From Aporrectodea caliginosa (taxonomy: Eukaryota; Annelida; Clitellata; Crassiclitellata; Lumbricidae): a stretch of DNA of 64,000 bases. Under the pieces are notes generated by a model. The model had not been told where the DNA came from and made no database searches. It saw nothing but the letters and a program-made list of their open reading frames with translations. Numbering within the stretch: the first letter of the stretch is position 1; every line of letters starts with the position of its first letter. Shown here in pieces: positions 34,107-44,554 of the stretch. The translations under genes were made by a program, and so were the position numbers. The DNA lies in contig JACEVL010000337.1 in the NCBI GenBank assembly GCA_020284085.1, positions 521,273-585,272 on the forward strand, read 5' to 3'.

Positions 34107-34652
34107 GGTAATCCTTCAGTTTAGGTCGTTTAATTATTTCAGAGACGGGTTTACCAAAATGGTTATCCCGTAGTTTAGGTTGCTAAATTATTCTAATGTC
34201 TTCAATGCCATACTTGACGTTGGTAAGTAAGCACTCTACCTATGTCTATCATAACTATGATCAATCCCGCTTCCAATTCATCGAGAATTTTGTTTAATCA
34301 GTCCAGCTTCCATTTAATGAAAAAAATGACCCAACTTCTATTTAACCAGAAAAATATTTTTCATCAAGGGAACTTTTATTTAAGCAAAGAACTTTTCTCA
34401 TGGGTCCAGCTTCGACTTACGGAAACAATGATTTTCATTATTCCAGCTTCTATTGCATCAAAAACTTAATTTCATCAATCCAGCTTCTAGTTACGGTAAA
34501 ACTTATTTCCACCACTCCAACTTCTATTTAAATACATAAATGGTTTTATCAATCCCACTTCCAGTTTGCAAAACAATTTTTTTCCTCAATCCAGCTTCCA
34601 TTTTAATTTTACGATAAAAAAATAATTAAACTACCTAAACTGAAGGATTACC
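34107..34652. mobile_element. Array-bearing inverted-repeat element with 8-bp duplication
   Basis: Left end GGTAATCCTTCAGTTTAGG, right end CCTAAACTGAAGGATTACC, about 33 bp inverted in total with one mismatch. Exact 8-bp duplication GAAGTTGG (34099-34106, 34653-34660). The target is an ATCAATCCA unit and the interior is an array of the same units. A second left end (GGTTATCCCGTAGTTTAGG) at 34161 pairs with 34740-34817 outside the element. Confidence 0.8.
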
Positions 34653-34660
34653 GAAGTTGG

Positions 34661-35130
34661 ATTGATAAAACTAAGTTTTGTAGTAAATGGATGTTGGATT
34701 GATGAAAATAATTTTTTGATGAAATGGAAGCTGGATTGATGACAGTTATCATGGACATTGGTAGATTTACTTACCAACGTCAAGTGCGGCATTGAAGACA
34801 TTAACCTACTGGATGACCCTTGTTTCTTCCAGTGAAAAGTATTTAGCTTTTTTAATTATTTTAAAATGATTTTTATGATTACTGTCGTCTATCCAGCTTC
34901 TATATATGCAAGTATTATTCTATTAATGCAACTTCTAGTTTCAATACAAACTATTTTCATCAATCCAGCTTCCATTTCAGTGTAAAAGTTTTTTCATGAA
35001 TACAACTTCCATTTTAACACAAATTATTTTCATCTACCCAACTTTCATTTTGACAAAAAATTCTTTTCACCAACTTCTATTATTTTATTCAACGATTTCT
35101 TTTCATCAGTTCAACTTCCATTTATGCGCA
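34661..35130. repeat. ATCAATCCA-family arrays, both orientations
   Basis: 34661-34745 is minus oriented, 34885-35130 plus oriented. Between them is the right end paired with 34161. The plus part is the inverted partner of 28315-28570. Confidence 0.75.
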
Positions 35131-35139
35131 GCCAGATAA

Positions 35140-36595
35140 GTAATATTTAAATATGCTAAAATACAGGATACACTCAGTGCAAAAGTAAAATTTGTTAAAA
35201 TGCAGTTCTGCAGATGTGTATGGGTTGAAAGTGTGTACTTGTTTTACGGATGTCATCTAGAGGTCGATAGATGCAGTTAAATGTGATTTATTTAAATGAA
35301 TTGACTTGCACTCGGTTTATTTCCTTCAGAGGAATTGTTGACACAAAATAAATGAACTAAAATACTAAATAGTATAATTGTATGTATAATATATTATGCT
35401 TAATATAAATGACTGTAATTTTTATATTTAATTATGTGAGGGTTATGTTAGTATAATTCCAAATAGGAAGCTGCTTGTTTTTAAATTACAAGAATTTTTC
35501 ATTTTTTCTTGTACTTCATATATCTTATATAATAATGAATTATTAGTTGACACGGAAAGGAAATTGTTTGAAAGTATGACTACAGTGTTGCTTTAACATG
35601 TCATGGAAATGAAATGTTCATGCTAATAATCTGTTAGTAATAGTGTATGAAACTTTGAGAACAAGAGTGATTATATCTTAATACATATTCCACTGAGATA
35701 GTTGAGCTGCAATGTTTTAAGTGGAGCTGCAGTGTATTTCCGCTATATATTAGAGCTCTTGTAGTGGACACTAAGACTGTTGCATAGTTCTTTCATCCTC
35801 CAAATGATGCCTGTTATTTGTTATCATTGGTTGTTGCTTGGCACCTGATACATGCATGTGATCTTAGAGATCTGTTTAATACTTTTTTCCAACTATTTGT
35901 GACTATAAATATTATTGTGAGAAGGGAAATGATTTTAAGATTCTCTTGTTTTTGTACTGAAAAAATTGCTGTTTGTTATTTTTTGGTCTAAATTCAGCAG
36001 TCAACAAAGACAAGTGATTACTGTTGTATCATGAGTGCATGGTTGAAACTTCAAATTTAAACATTGATGGCAGAGATTTTTCTGCGTTAAGAATTTAAAA
36101 TGACTAAGTTAACAACTGCACTAAGACCAAATTTTTCCTAATGTTTGATGGTCACAGGTCACATAAAGGTACAAAAGTTGATCTTAGACATCTTTGATAT
36201 TTATAAATCATTACATATAGATGTGCTGCACAACTCTGTTGCATCTCACAAATTGATTACAATTCTAGGCAGTCTCAGCATGAAACCTTAAAAAGTGGAA
36301 TACATTTTAAATGACTTTTTACAATGAAATATAGCAATTTGTAAATTTGTCTTATCTCCTAGAAACTGTACAAGAAAGTTTATATTTTAAGTCGAATCAG
36401 TTTCGAAACAGGTAGTTTGTAAATATAACTAAAAAAGGGCTGGGCTCGAACCTAAACTATATAACAGAACTGTGGAAATACGGTATGGAGTAGTAAAAGG
36501 ATCATACTTTGCACTGCCCTGACATGGAAAATGCAATAAAAATTGCCTATCTGGAAATGCTTTCATCTTTTTTTAAACATCTACACATTGTTTAT
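35140..36595. repeat. Module spacer, inverted partner of 26831-28310
   Basis: AT-rich non-coding arm of the large inverted duplication. Also resembles 44555-45368 in direct orientation at its start. No gene recognised. Confidence 0.65.
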
Positions 36596-36599
36596 TGTT

Positions 36600-37300
36600 C
36601 AGTGTTCTGCGTTTAGGTAGATAAATGAATGAAGCGATGCCATTCTTCTCTACTTAGTTCCTATTCCTGTATTTCTTTATATCCTCGTCTGTTGCTTTCC
36701 CATCATCCAGTCCAACATCATATTACTTGTCTTTCTTGTTAGTCTACCCTTCAATTTTTTCTTCAAGCACTGTCTTCAGGAGCGATTTTCTACATAGTGC
36801 GTGGCCAATCCAGTTCATTGTCTCCTCTTTAATGTGTTGACCATTGAACTCTCCTGTTGCACCAGTTGGAACACGTCATTCTCGTTTGTTTTTATAATCA
36901 CTCCTGCTGATCGTGTCTAGCTTTTGTCCATCGACTCATTTCAAAAGCCTCAAGCTTCTCCATTTCTGCATTTGCAATATTGTCAATGTCTCTGCTCGTG
37001 AATAACATGGTGCTTTGCACTTGGTTTTGGAATAGCACTTTAGAAATTTTGAGTGTATGATTTCGATGTTTACAATTCATTATTGTGTGATGCTCCATAT
37101 GAGGCTTCTCACCATTCTTTTCGTTACATCTAGACCCAATCCTCCTCTCAGAAGTTCTCCTCTCTTCAAGAATGCTTCCTTTCTCGTTGTTATTATCTGA
37201 ATCTCAGATTCGAATCTGCAATTATCCTCTTTTCTAAACTTCAAAGATAAAACAACTGGTAGACTTACTCGATCTCTGCACCGTCGATGGCAATACCGTA
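36600..37300 (-). pseudogene. RTE-like LINE remnant, copy 4 (inverted)
   Basis: Frame 36898-37098 reads STMLFTSRDIDNIANAEMEK and LEAFEMSRWTKARHDQQ, the counterpart of the copies at 18.3 and 26.4 kb. Flanking pieces are in other frames. Confidence 0.65.
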
Positions 37301-38460
37301 GTTATTATGTTTGCGTATTTACTCAATCTCAGATAGACCAGAGACAGACAGATCAGCTGTTATGGCTGGTTTTGTTGGCGACGAGAAAGCTTGGAAGGCA
37401 GAGGATCGGATGGATCGGGGTATGATTTCTTGACTTATATTTTGAATGGTTGTGGCTTGATGAGAAGAGTCCTGAGCCTGAGGCAGGTGACGGTGAGTGA
37501 GTGACACTTTTGTTGGAGGAACTGAGAGGATTGGGGATTCAGAGGATGTTTGTTCCGGAGTTGCAGTGTGGGATATGGATCGGTTAGAGAACTTGAGGCG
37601 ATTACTGACTGGGGACGGGAGAGAGTGAGATACGAGGACGAACGGGTAGACCCGGATGACTGGATGGTGAAGACAGTGCGAAGGTACTTTGGCTGGTAGT
37701 ATTGTATTTAGTTGTAGGTGAGCGATTAGATTCTGAAGTGGATGCCCTGAAGCATTTTCAGCCAGTGGAGTGATTTAAGAACGGGAATAATATTGTGATG
37801 CTTTGGTGTATGTGGTGTTGCTTGAGTGTATTTGAATGTTGTTTGAGTGTATTTGAATGAACAGTCATTCTACTGTGTTGAGCTGAAATGAAATTATGTT
37901 CTATAAACATGTTGAATATTGACGTTTTATTGTTATTTTTAGCAAGTTTATGAAAACGATGAGCAATATTCTGTCACAGCTTCAAAATCTAGTTTTAGGA
38001 TGAGGCTTTCATCTTAATTATATTACAGTGTAGGCCTATACTTGTTATACTCCAACTTTCGCTACAGTCGACTATTATATCTTCACTAAATATATACTGA
38101 GTTATAGCATAAAGGAGTTTTATTAAACAACGGATGGATAACTTCAGTATTTCGTCATGTAGTTTTTCTGTGTGAATAATTTCTTATCTTACTCCAAATG
38201 AACTACTACTGAGACACGAAACATGAACTCTTCTTGTAAGAATCTCAAAGACGAACTAAAATGAAGAAAACGGTAATGTGTGAAACTGGACACTGATGAT
38301 GTTGGAAAAGCTGCGACAACAACAATTGCAGAAAATTCTCACAGAGGCAATTGCTTTGAACCGCATATCAACAATCGTTCTTGCCTAAAGCCATATAAAG
38401 ATCCCGACTTTGTCCAGAAACAGAAAAATATGTCATATATTTCAGACACTGTATACTGCG
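37301..38460. repeat. ZNF module 5' flank, copy 4 (inverted)
   Basis: Inverted copy of 24950-26140, with L2-like C-terminal pieces on the minus strand (about 37360-37800). Closer to ZNF4 is unique-looking leader with a possible acceptor TATATTTCAG near 38443. No promoter motif identified. Confidence 0.6.
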
Positions 38461-38511
38461 GGTGATAATCTCACAGCTCACCAAAGAACCGATACTGGAG
38501 AGAAACATTGA
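38461..38511 (+). pseudogene. Vestigial zinc finger upstream of ZNF4
   Basis: Reads GDNLTAHQRTDTGEKH then TGA at 38509-38511: helix, two histidines and linker of a C2H2 finger in a frame different from ZNF4. A further in-frame TAA lies between here and the ATG at 38537. Confidence 0.7.
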
Positions 38512-38536
38512 AATTAACAATTAAGTCAGTATCCTG

Positions 38537-39907
38537 ATGGCGAATACAAAAACCCATACGGTGGAAGAACAGTACAGGTGCCAGATATGTCAGAAATCAT
38601 TTACTAAAGGTTCTAGTCTCAAAACGCACATGAGAACCCATACTGGCGACAAACCATACAGATGCAAGGTATGTGAAAAATCTTTTAATCACGGAGGTAC
38701 TCTGAACAGGCACATGAGAACCCATACTGGTGAAAAATCATACAAGTGCCAGTTATGTCAGAAATCATTTAATCAAGGTGGTCATCTCCAAATGCACATG
38801 AGAATCCATACTGGTGAAAAACCATACAAGTGCCAGTTATGTCAGAAATCATTTAATCGAGGTGGTAATCTGAAAATGCACACGAGAACACATACTGGTG
38901 AGAAACCATACAAGTGCCAGTTATGTCAGAAATCATTTACTGAAGGTGGTAATCTGAAAAAGCACATGAGAACCCATGCTGGTGAGAAACCAAACAAGTG
39001 CCAGTTATGTCAGAAATCATTTACTGAAGGTGGTACTCCGAAAACGCACATGAGAACCCATGCTGGTAAAAAACCATACAAGTGCCAATTATGTCAGAAA
39101 TCATTGAATGTGGGTGGTCAACTGAAAACGCACTTGAGAACCCATACTGGTGAAAAACCATACAAGTGCCAGTTATGTCAGAAGTCATTTAATCGAGGTG
39201 GTAATCTGAAAACGCACATGAGAACCCATACCAGTGAAAAACCTTACAGGTGCCAGCTATGTCAAAAATCATTTAATCGAGGTGATAATCTGAAAACTCA
39301 CTTGAGAACCCATACTGGTGAGAAACCGTACACGTGCCAGTTATGTCAGAAATCATTTATTCAAATAGGAACCTTGACGGCGCATATGAGAACTCACACA
39401 GGCGTTAAACCATACATAGGTAAGATTTGTAATAAAGGATTCAAAGACATTGGACATCTGAAGAGTCACAGAAGAACCCATGCAATTGAGAAGCAACCCT
39501 CGCACAACAAATTTTATACCAAGAGCAGTTCTTCAGCGAGGCAGTTTAAACGCCATGCAGGAACACCGCAACAGGATCTTCAAATGGGAAGTGAAGTAAT
39601 TGCTAACCAGCCTGAACATTTCATCAGATTTAGTAGTACAGGAGTTATTGATAAAGAAAATGAACGTTACTTAACGAACGCACATCCGGATTCTTGTGGA
39701 ATTGCAGGTCCTTTTTCAAAAGTTAGAGATGGAGAATGTCTGTATATTGGGAAGGTCAAATCTCCTGCGGATGCAAAAGCGTTTGTGTCAAAATCTTTTG
39801 GTTGTGCTATCTGTGACGTTCTGTTTGAATTAGAGGAGGAATTTTTAGAGCATTGTTCTAGCCATCGATTTTCTCCACCTGACGACTTAGGTGCTGACCT
39901 GTGCTGA
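38537..39907 (+). CDS. ZNF4: tandem C2H2 zinc-finger protein, 456 aa
   Basis: Intact frame from ATG at 38537 (MANTKTHTVEEQYRCQ), the first ATG after an in-frame stop. Eleven contiguous fingers, then the basic Ser-rich linker (YTKSSSSARQFKRHAG), a conserved tail (SEVIANQPEHFIRF) and a lone C-terminal finger with CAICDVLFELEEEFLEHC before RFSPPDDLGADLC. Two fingers more than ZNF2/3. Finger 11 has lost its first cysteine (YIGKICNKGF, Gly for Cys), so it probably cannot hold zinc normally. Several fingers carry Arg or His at helix position -1. Finger 6 has NKCQ and a Pro in the helix (GGTPKTH), likely weakening it. Nuclear DNA-binding role by family; target unknown. Confidence 0.92.
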   Translation: MANTKTHTVEEQYRCQICQKSFTKGSSLKTHMRTHTGDKPYRCKVCEKSFNHGGTLNRHMRTHTGEKSYKCQLCQKSFNQGGHLQMHMRIHTGEKPYKCQLCQKSFNRGGNLKMHTRTHTGEKPYKCQLCQKSFTEGGNLKKHMRTHAGEKPNKCQLCQKSFTEGGTPKTHMRTHAGKKPYKCQLCQKSLNVGGQLKTHLRTHTGEKPYKCQLCQKSFNRGGNLKTHMRTHTSEKPYRCQLCQKSFNRGDNLKTHLRTHTGEKPYTCQLCQKSFIQIGTLTAHMRTHTGVKPYIGKICNKGFKDIGHLKSHRRTHAIEKQPSHNKFYTKSSSSARQFKRHAGTPQQDLQMGSEVIANQPEHFIRFSSTGVIDKENERYLTNAHPDSCGIAGPFSKVRDGECLYIGKVKSPADAKAFVSKSFGCAICDVLFELEEEFLEHCSSHRFSPPDDLGADLC

Positions 39908-40372
39908 ATTTTGATTCCACGTAATTACAGCTGAACACATTTGTAATTAGATATTTGTAATGGAAAGATGCTGCGATTGTGCAGAATACCTGCATGTATA
40001 CGAATAGTTACTTTGTAGCACTTTCATTTCAGAATACTATGAACGTGGGCATTCTGATGTAGAGAATCCAGAGGTTCCTCTTTATGGGCACTGCATAGCT
40101 AAGGTGATGCCATTTTCTGAAATAATTGTAAGACTGCGGAGATTTAATGCTATAGTTACTAAAGACCCAGTTCAGTCTTTCGTTATGGATTCCACTACTT
40201 GACAGCCTTATTAAGTATTAAATTTAGCTGCACAAGTACTTCTGCTGGGCTAGATATTTAACAGAGCGGTTTGCTGTACATCATTTTGTGAACCTTTTTT
40301 TAGATTATTGATTTTGTCATTGTTTTCATGATAATATGTTTAGTAATAGAATTAATTAGCTTATTCTACTTA
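39908..40372. repeat. ZNF4 3' flank
   Basis: Matches the ZNF5 3' flank (56224-56588 plus 57036-57155). Not present immediately after ZNF2 and ZNF3, which have a deletion here. No gene and no clear AATAAA close to the stop. Confidence 0.6.
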
Positions 40373-40381
40373 GATTAAGTG

Positions 40382-40865
40382 GGTTCCGCGACAACTCGTC
40401 GAACGACATTTCGTATAATGACACTTCGTCTACGACAATTCGTCTAACGACATTTTGTCTACTAGTGTATCTGTATCCATTACGGCTAATCAACAGAGGC
40501 CGCTTTCTTATAGTTTCGCTAAAACGTGCTATATATTCTCAGGAATCCAGCTTCTAATTACTGACAAGATTATTTTCATCAATCCAGCTTTTATTGAATG
40601 GAAACTTATTTTCATCCATGCATCCAGGTTGATTTCGAGCTTCTATTTACGGTAAAAATTATTTCGATCAATTCAGCTTCTATTTCAACATAGGAATGTT
40701 TTCATCAATCCCACTTCCATTTCGGGAAACAGTTTTTTTCATGAATCCAGCTTCCATTTTAAAGTGACAATATCAAATAACTTAGTAGACGAAATGTCGT
40801 TCGACGAATTGTCGCTCGACGAAGTGTCGTAGACGAAATGTCGTTCGACGATTTGTCGTGACACC
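40382..40865. mobile_element. Mutator-like MITE (family MU1), copy 2
   Basis: Same ends and interior as 29172-29644. Exact 9-bp duplication GATTAAGTG (40373-40381, 40866-40874). The paralogous ZNF5 flank near 57151 has a single GATTAAGTG, the empty site. Subterminal units alternate between GTAGACGAAATGTCGTTCGA and variants. Confidence 0.92.
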
Positions 40866-41029
40866 GATTAAGTGTTAGACCTTATGATTTGTCATTACGA
40901 AGGATAAATGTGTAATCTAGATTGGGTCTAGGACTTTACCCCCCGGCCCATTACCCCTGCCATTACCCCCCTGCCATTACCCCCCGACCATTACCCCCCG
41001 TAGGACATTACCCCCCGCCATTACCCCCC

Positions 41030-41345
41030 ATCCCGTATAATAATATATCAATTATAATTATTAATATATAATATTATAATTAATAATTATAATTGTTAAT
41101 TATAATTATTAATTATAACTATAATATAATGAATTATAATATTATTTATTAATTATTATAGTAATATAATTATTAAAATAATATATAATATGTAATAATA
41201 ATTAATATCACTAATAAATATATTAATTATTTATTATAATTATATGTATAATATATAATATTAATAATTTTATAATAATTAATTATATTGTTATTGATTA
41301 ATTACAATAATTATTATATAATAATATATATAATAATTATATTAC
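41030..41345. repeat. A/T-only block
   Basis: About 315 bp composed almost wholly of A and T (TATAATTATTAATATAATA-like words, many self-complementary). Can extrude hairpins and melts easily. Core of the element at 40924-41717. Confidence 0.9.
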
Positions 41346-41354
41346 TGGTTCTAA

Positions 41355-41582
41355 GTGTCAATAGGCGCTAAGTGCCAATTAATTAACACTAGTTCCGCGC
41401 GAAATCTGAGAGTGTCAATAGGCGCTAAGTGCCAATTAATTAACACTAGTTCCGCGCGAAATCTGAGAGTGTCAATAGGCGCTAAGTGCCAATTAATTAA
41501 CACTAGTTCCGCGCGAAATCTGAGAGTGTCAATAGGCGCTAAGTGCCAATTAATTAACACTAGTTCCGCGCGAAATCTGAGA
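41355..41582. repeat. Four perfect 57-bp tandem repeats
   Basis: Unit begins GTGTCAATAGGCGCTAAGTG and includes TTAATTAA and CCGCGCG. Period 57 bp (19 codons) keeps frames open on both strands, so the predicted 92-122 aa frames are artefacts. Units look identical by eye, so expansion is recent. Confidence 0.95.
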
Positions 41583-41726
41583 TTTGCAGCGCAATCAAAT
41601 GTACACATACGGGGGGTAATGGCGGGGGGGTAATGTCCTACGGGGGGTAATGGTCGGGGGGTAATGGCAGGGGGTAATGGCAGGGGGTAATGGGCCGGGG
41701 GGTAAAGTCCGGATACCATCTAGATT

Positions 41727-42556
41727 GTCATAATATTATATCCTGAATATTTTGTGGCTTTTTTCTTTGGTAATTTTTATGTTACATATTTTCCCACGAC
41801 AGATTTATTTAATTTGATCAATTGCTCCACTTTCTTCTGTCCATCAACCTCTCGCTGTCCCTCTGATTAATTTCTGTCCCTCTAATGGTCCGTCCTTCTG
41901 CCTCTTCTTAGGTCTCTCTGGCCAATCCTTTGCCACTCTTTATCCTTAGCCTTTTATCTGCCAGTCTCTGCGTCTCCCTCCTCTCACCCTGCAGACCTTC
42001 GTTGACAGCCACTACGTGTCTCTGCTGCTGAGCCAGTCTCTTCCTTGACTCCAGGTGGCGTTGTATCCTTTCATGTTCCTCCAGATGGCTGTATTATCGA
42101 TTGCTTAGTGATATCTTGTGACTTCTCATAAACTTATTTTCTAATTGTAATATTTCCAAACTTAGTGGCTGTTTCTGTCTAACGCATCTTCAGCACAATA
42201 TAAAAGACTACCTTTCGCCCTCCTCTTCTAACAGGGCTTAGGAATGGCACCACTCTATTGTAGCAAGTGTTTCCCTTGTGTTATCTTCATTTTGTGGCCG
42301 TCAACTTAATTTATATTAGCCTAGAATATCTTTGCTGCAGAGCCTTTAATGCATTCGCTAGATGACAGGATATTCTTTCTAAAACTCAGTTTAGTTTTCA
42401 TTGCAGTGAAACACTTACATCGTCGCCATTTTGTGCTGATGAGAGTTTAATCAGAGTAATGGAGAAATTCAACTTTAATGCGAAAACAGGTTAGATTCTA
42501 TAACTCTGTGCACATAATATAGTGGACAAAAAACTCGTTGGTCAACAAGCGTCAAT
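41727..42556. other. ZNF4 distal flank, no gene recognised
   Basis: First 60 bp continue the ZNF module flank. 41820-42080 on the minus strand gives a charged, coiled-coil-like frame of about 60 codons (LEEHERIQRHLESRKRLAQ) without start or known match. 42300-42500 is the dispersed CAAAATGGCGACGA flank (inverted). Confidence 0.4.
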
Positions 42557-42564
42557 AAATAATG

Positions 42565-43402
42565 GGTAAAGTCGTAGTTTACGTTGCTAAATTATTCTAA
42601 TGTCTTCAATGCCGTACTTGACGTTGGTAAGTAAGAAGTCTACCTATGTGCATGTTAACTATCATCAATCCACCCTCCATTTCATTAAGAAAGTTTTTCA
42701 TCAATCCAACTTCTATTTAATTTGAAAAAATTACTTTTATCAATCCAACTTCTATTTCATGGAAGAAATATTTTTCATCAATGGAACTTTTATTTAAGCC
42801 AAGATATATTCTCATGGATCCAGTTTCTAGTTACGGAAACAATTATTTGCATCAATCCAGTTTCTATTGAGTCCAAAACTTAATTTCATCCATACAGCTT
42901 CTATTTAGGGGAAGAATTATTTCGATCGATCCAACTTCAATTTTGAACACAGGAACGTTTTCATCAATCCCACTTCCATTTAGGGAAACAATTTCTTTCA
43001 TCAATCCACCCTCCATTTCATTAAGAAAGTTTTTCATCAATCCAACTTCTATTTAATTTGAAAAAATTACTTTTATCAATCCAACTTCTATTTCATGGAA
43101 GAAATATTTTTCATCAATGGAACTTTTATTTAAGCCAAGATATATTCTCATGGATCCAGTTTCTAGTTACGGAAACAATTATTTGCATCAATCCAGTTTC
43201 TATTGAGTCCAAAACTTAATTTCATCCATACAGCTTCTATTTAGGGGAAGAATTATTTCGATCGATCCAACTTCAATTTTGAACACAGGAACGTTTTCAT
43301 CAATCCCACTTCCATTTAGGGAAACAATTTCTTTCATCAATCCAGCTTCCATTTTACAGTGACAACATCAAATAATTTAGCAACGTAAACTACGACTTTA
43401 CC
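42565..43402. mobile_element. Array-bearing inverted-repeat element with duplicated interior
   Basis: Ends GGTAAAGTCGTAGTTTACG and CGTAAACTACGACTTTACC are exact inverted repeats, extending to about 30 bp (TTGCTAAATTATT). Flanks AAATAATG and TAATATTG are an imperfect 8-bp duplication. The whole interior is ATCAATCCA units in plus orientation. Confidence 0.8.
42665..43336 (+). repeat. Two identical 336-bp copies of ATCAATCCA array
   Basis: 42665-43000 is repeated at 43001-43336 with no difference seen by eye. Each holds about ten units. This shows array growth by block duplication within an inverted-repeat element. Confidence 0.9.
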
Positions 43403-43484
43403 TAATATTGTAAAGTCGGGCTATAAAGCAATCTTAGGCTTTACCAATAGTTCTAATGGAAAACCTGCATTTAGCGTATTTTGC

Positions 43485-44052
43485 GGTAAACGTGTAGTTT
43501 AGCGTCGTGAATTATTCGCCATTGCATGGGTTTCAGCTTTGGTCGAATACAAGTTGGATTGATGAAAAGAATTCATGTTAAATAGAAGTCGGTTTGATGA
43601 AAAATAATTGTTGTTTAAATAGAAGGTGAGTTTTATGAAAAATAGTGTATCGCCAATGAAGGTTGAATTGATTAAAAGGATTGAGCACTGCCTAAATAGA
43701 AGTTGGGTTGTTTAACAGTTCTCTTAATAATAATAATAATAATAATAATAACAATAACAATATATTCTTTATTAATTCAAACTGACAATTATGTAGGATG
43801 ATTACAAATCAGTATGAACGGATGATCACAAGTTATTACAGGAGTCGAATTTAACTGTATATGGCAGCCATGCAAGGCGCCCATCACGTCCTACATCTCA
43901 TTTTACCAATGCGCCACCTGAGTGGACCTTTGGAAGGGTGCGGGAAGCAATCCCGCTACCTACTGTTCTTCACGCCAGTAGAAGTTGGATTTGTGAAAAA
44001 TAATAATTCTACAATGGGCGAATAATTAAGAACGCTAAACTCCGAAATTACC
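43485..44052. mobile_element. Array-bearing inverted-repeat element, diverged ends
   Basis: Left GGTAAACGTGTAGTTTAGCG..., right inverse GGTAATTTCGGAGTTTAGCG..., both followed by an AATTATTCGCC block. Interior array in minus orientation plus a separate (AAT)n-tailed insertion. Both sides carry copies of a 60-75 bp flank containing GCAATCTTAGGCTTTACC; no 8-bp duplication seen. Confidence 0.55.
43722..43975 (-). mobile_element. (AAT)n-tailed SINE- or LINE-end insertion
   Basis: Interrupts an array unit. On the minus strand it ends with TTAATAAAGAATATATTG followed by (TTA)n, a LINE/SINE-type 3' end. The 5' part (GGTAGCGGGATTGCTTCCCG) forms a hairpin. No box A/B tRNA pair recognised, no clear duplication. 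Confidence 0.4.
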
Positions 44053-44184
44053 CGATTAAGCAATCTTAGGCTTTACCGTTAGTTGTGCAAGCAAACCGCA
44101 TTTTAGTGTATTTTGTTCTTGTTTCTAACAGCAAAAAGTAATAGCGTATTTACTTATTTCAATCATTTTTATGATTACTGTCAT

Positions 44185-44525
44185 CAGTTCAACTTCTATT
44201 AGTGCAAGTATTAATTTCATCAATGTCAACTTCTAATTTAGCAAGAAGCTATTTTCATCAATCCAACTTCCATTTCATTGCAAAAGTTATTTTCATCAAT
44301 CCAACTTCTGTGTTTACGTAAAAAATTCTTTGTATCAATCCAACTTCCATTTTGACACAAAAATTGTGTTCATCAATTCAGATTCCATTTAACACAAAAA
44401 TTGTTTTCATCTATCCAGATCCTGATTATACAAGGAAGTCTTTTCATCAATCCAAGTAACTCTTTTCATCAGTTCAACTTCTATTTACACAAAGAATTAT
44501 TTTCATCAGTCCAACTTCCATTTAT
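44185..44525 (+). repeat. ATCAATCCA-family array
   Basis: About nine plus-oriented units with spacing about 37 bp. Follows the flank shared with 29807-29930. Confidence 0.8.
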
Positions 44526-44554
44526 GCAGCCAGACATGAGAACTAATTAAATAC

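Larger units (their letters stand above)
40924..41717. mobile_element. Inverted-repeat element with GCCATTACCCCCC terminal arrays
   Basis: About 110-bp inverted ends made of tandem GCCATTACCCCCC-type units, beginning GGGTCTAGGACTTTACC and, inverted, GGTATCCGGACTTTACC. 9-bp duplication ATCTAGATT (40915-40923, 41718-41726). The ZNF5 flank near 57190 is uninterrupted. The core is an A/T-only block followed by four 57-bp repeats. No coding capacity. Target length suggests Mutator, superfamily not proven. Confidence 0.85.

Noticed and set aside
28315..35130. CRISPR-like arrays (conserved core with variable spacers)
   Set aside because: Eukaryotic context, cores degenerate, spacing irregular, no cas genes, both orientations, and arrays lie inside inverted-repeat transposons.
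41351..41719. Repeat protein of four 19-residue units
   Set aside because: The 57-bp unit is a multiple of three with no stops, so both strands stay open; it lies inside a non-coding transposon.
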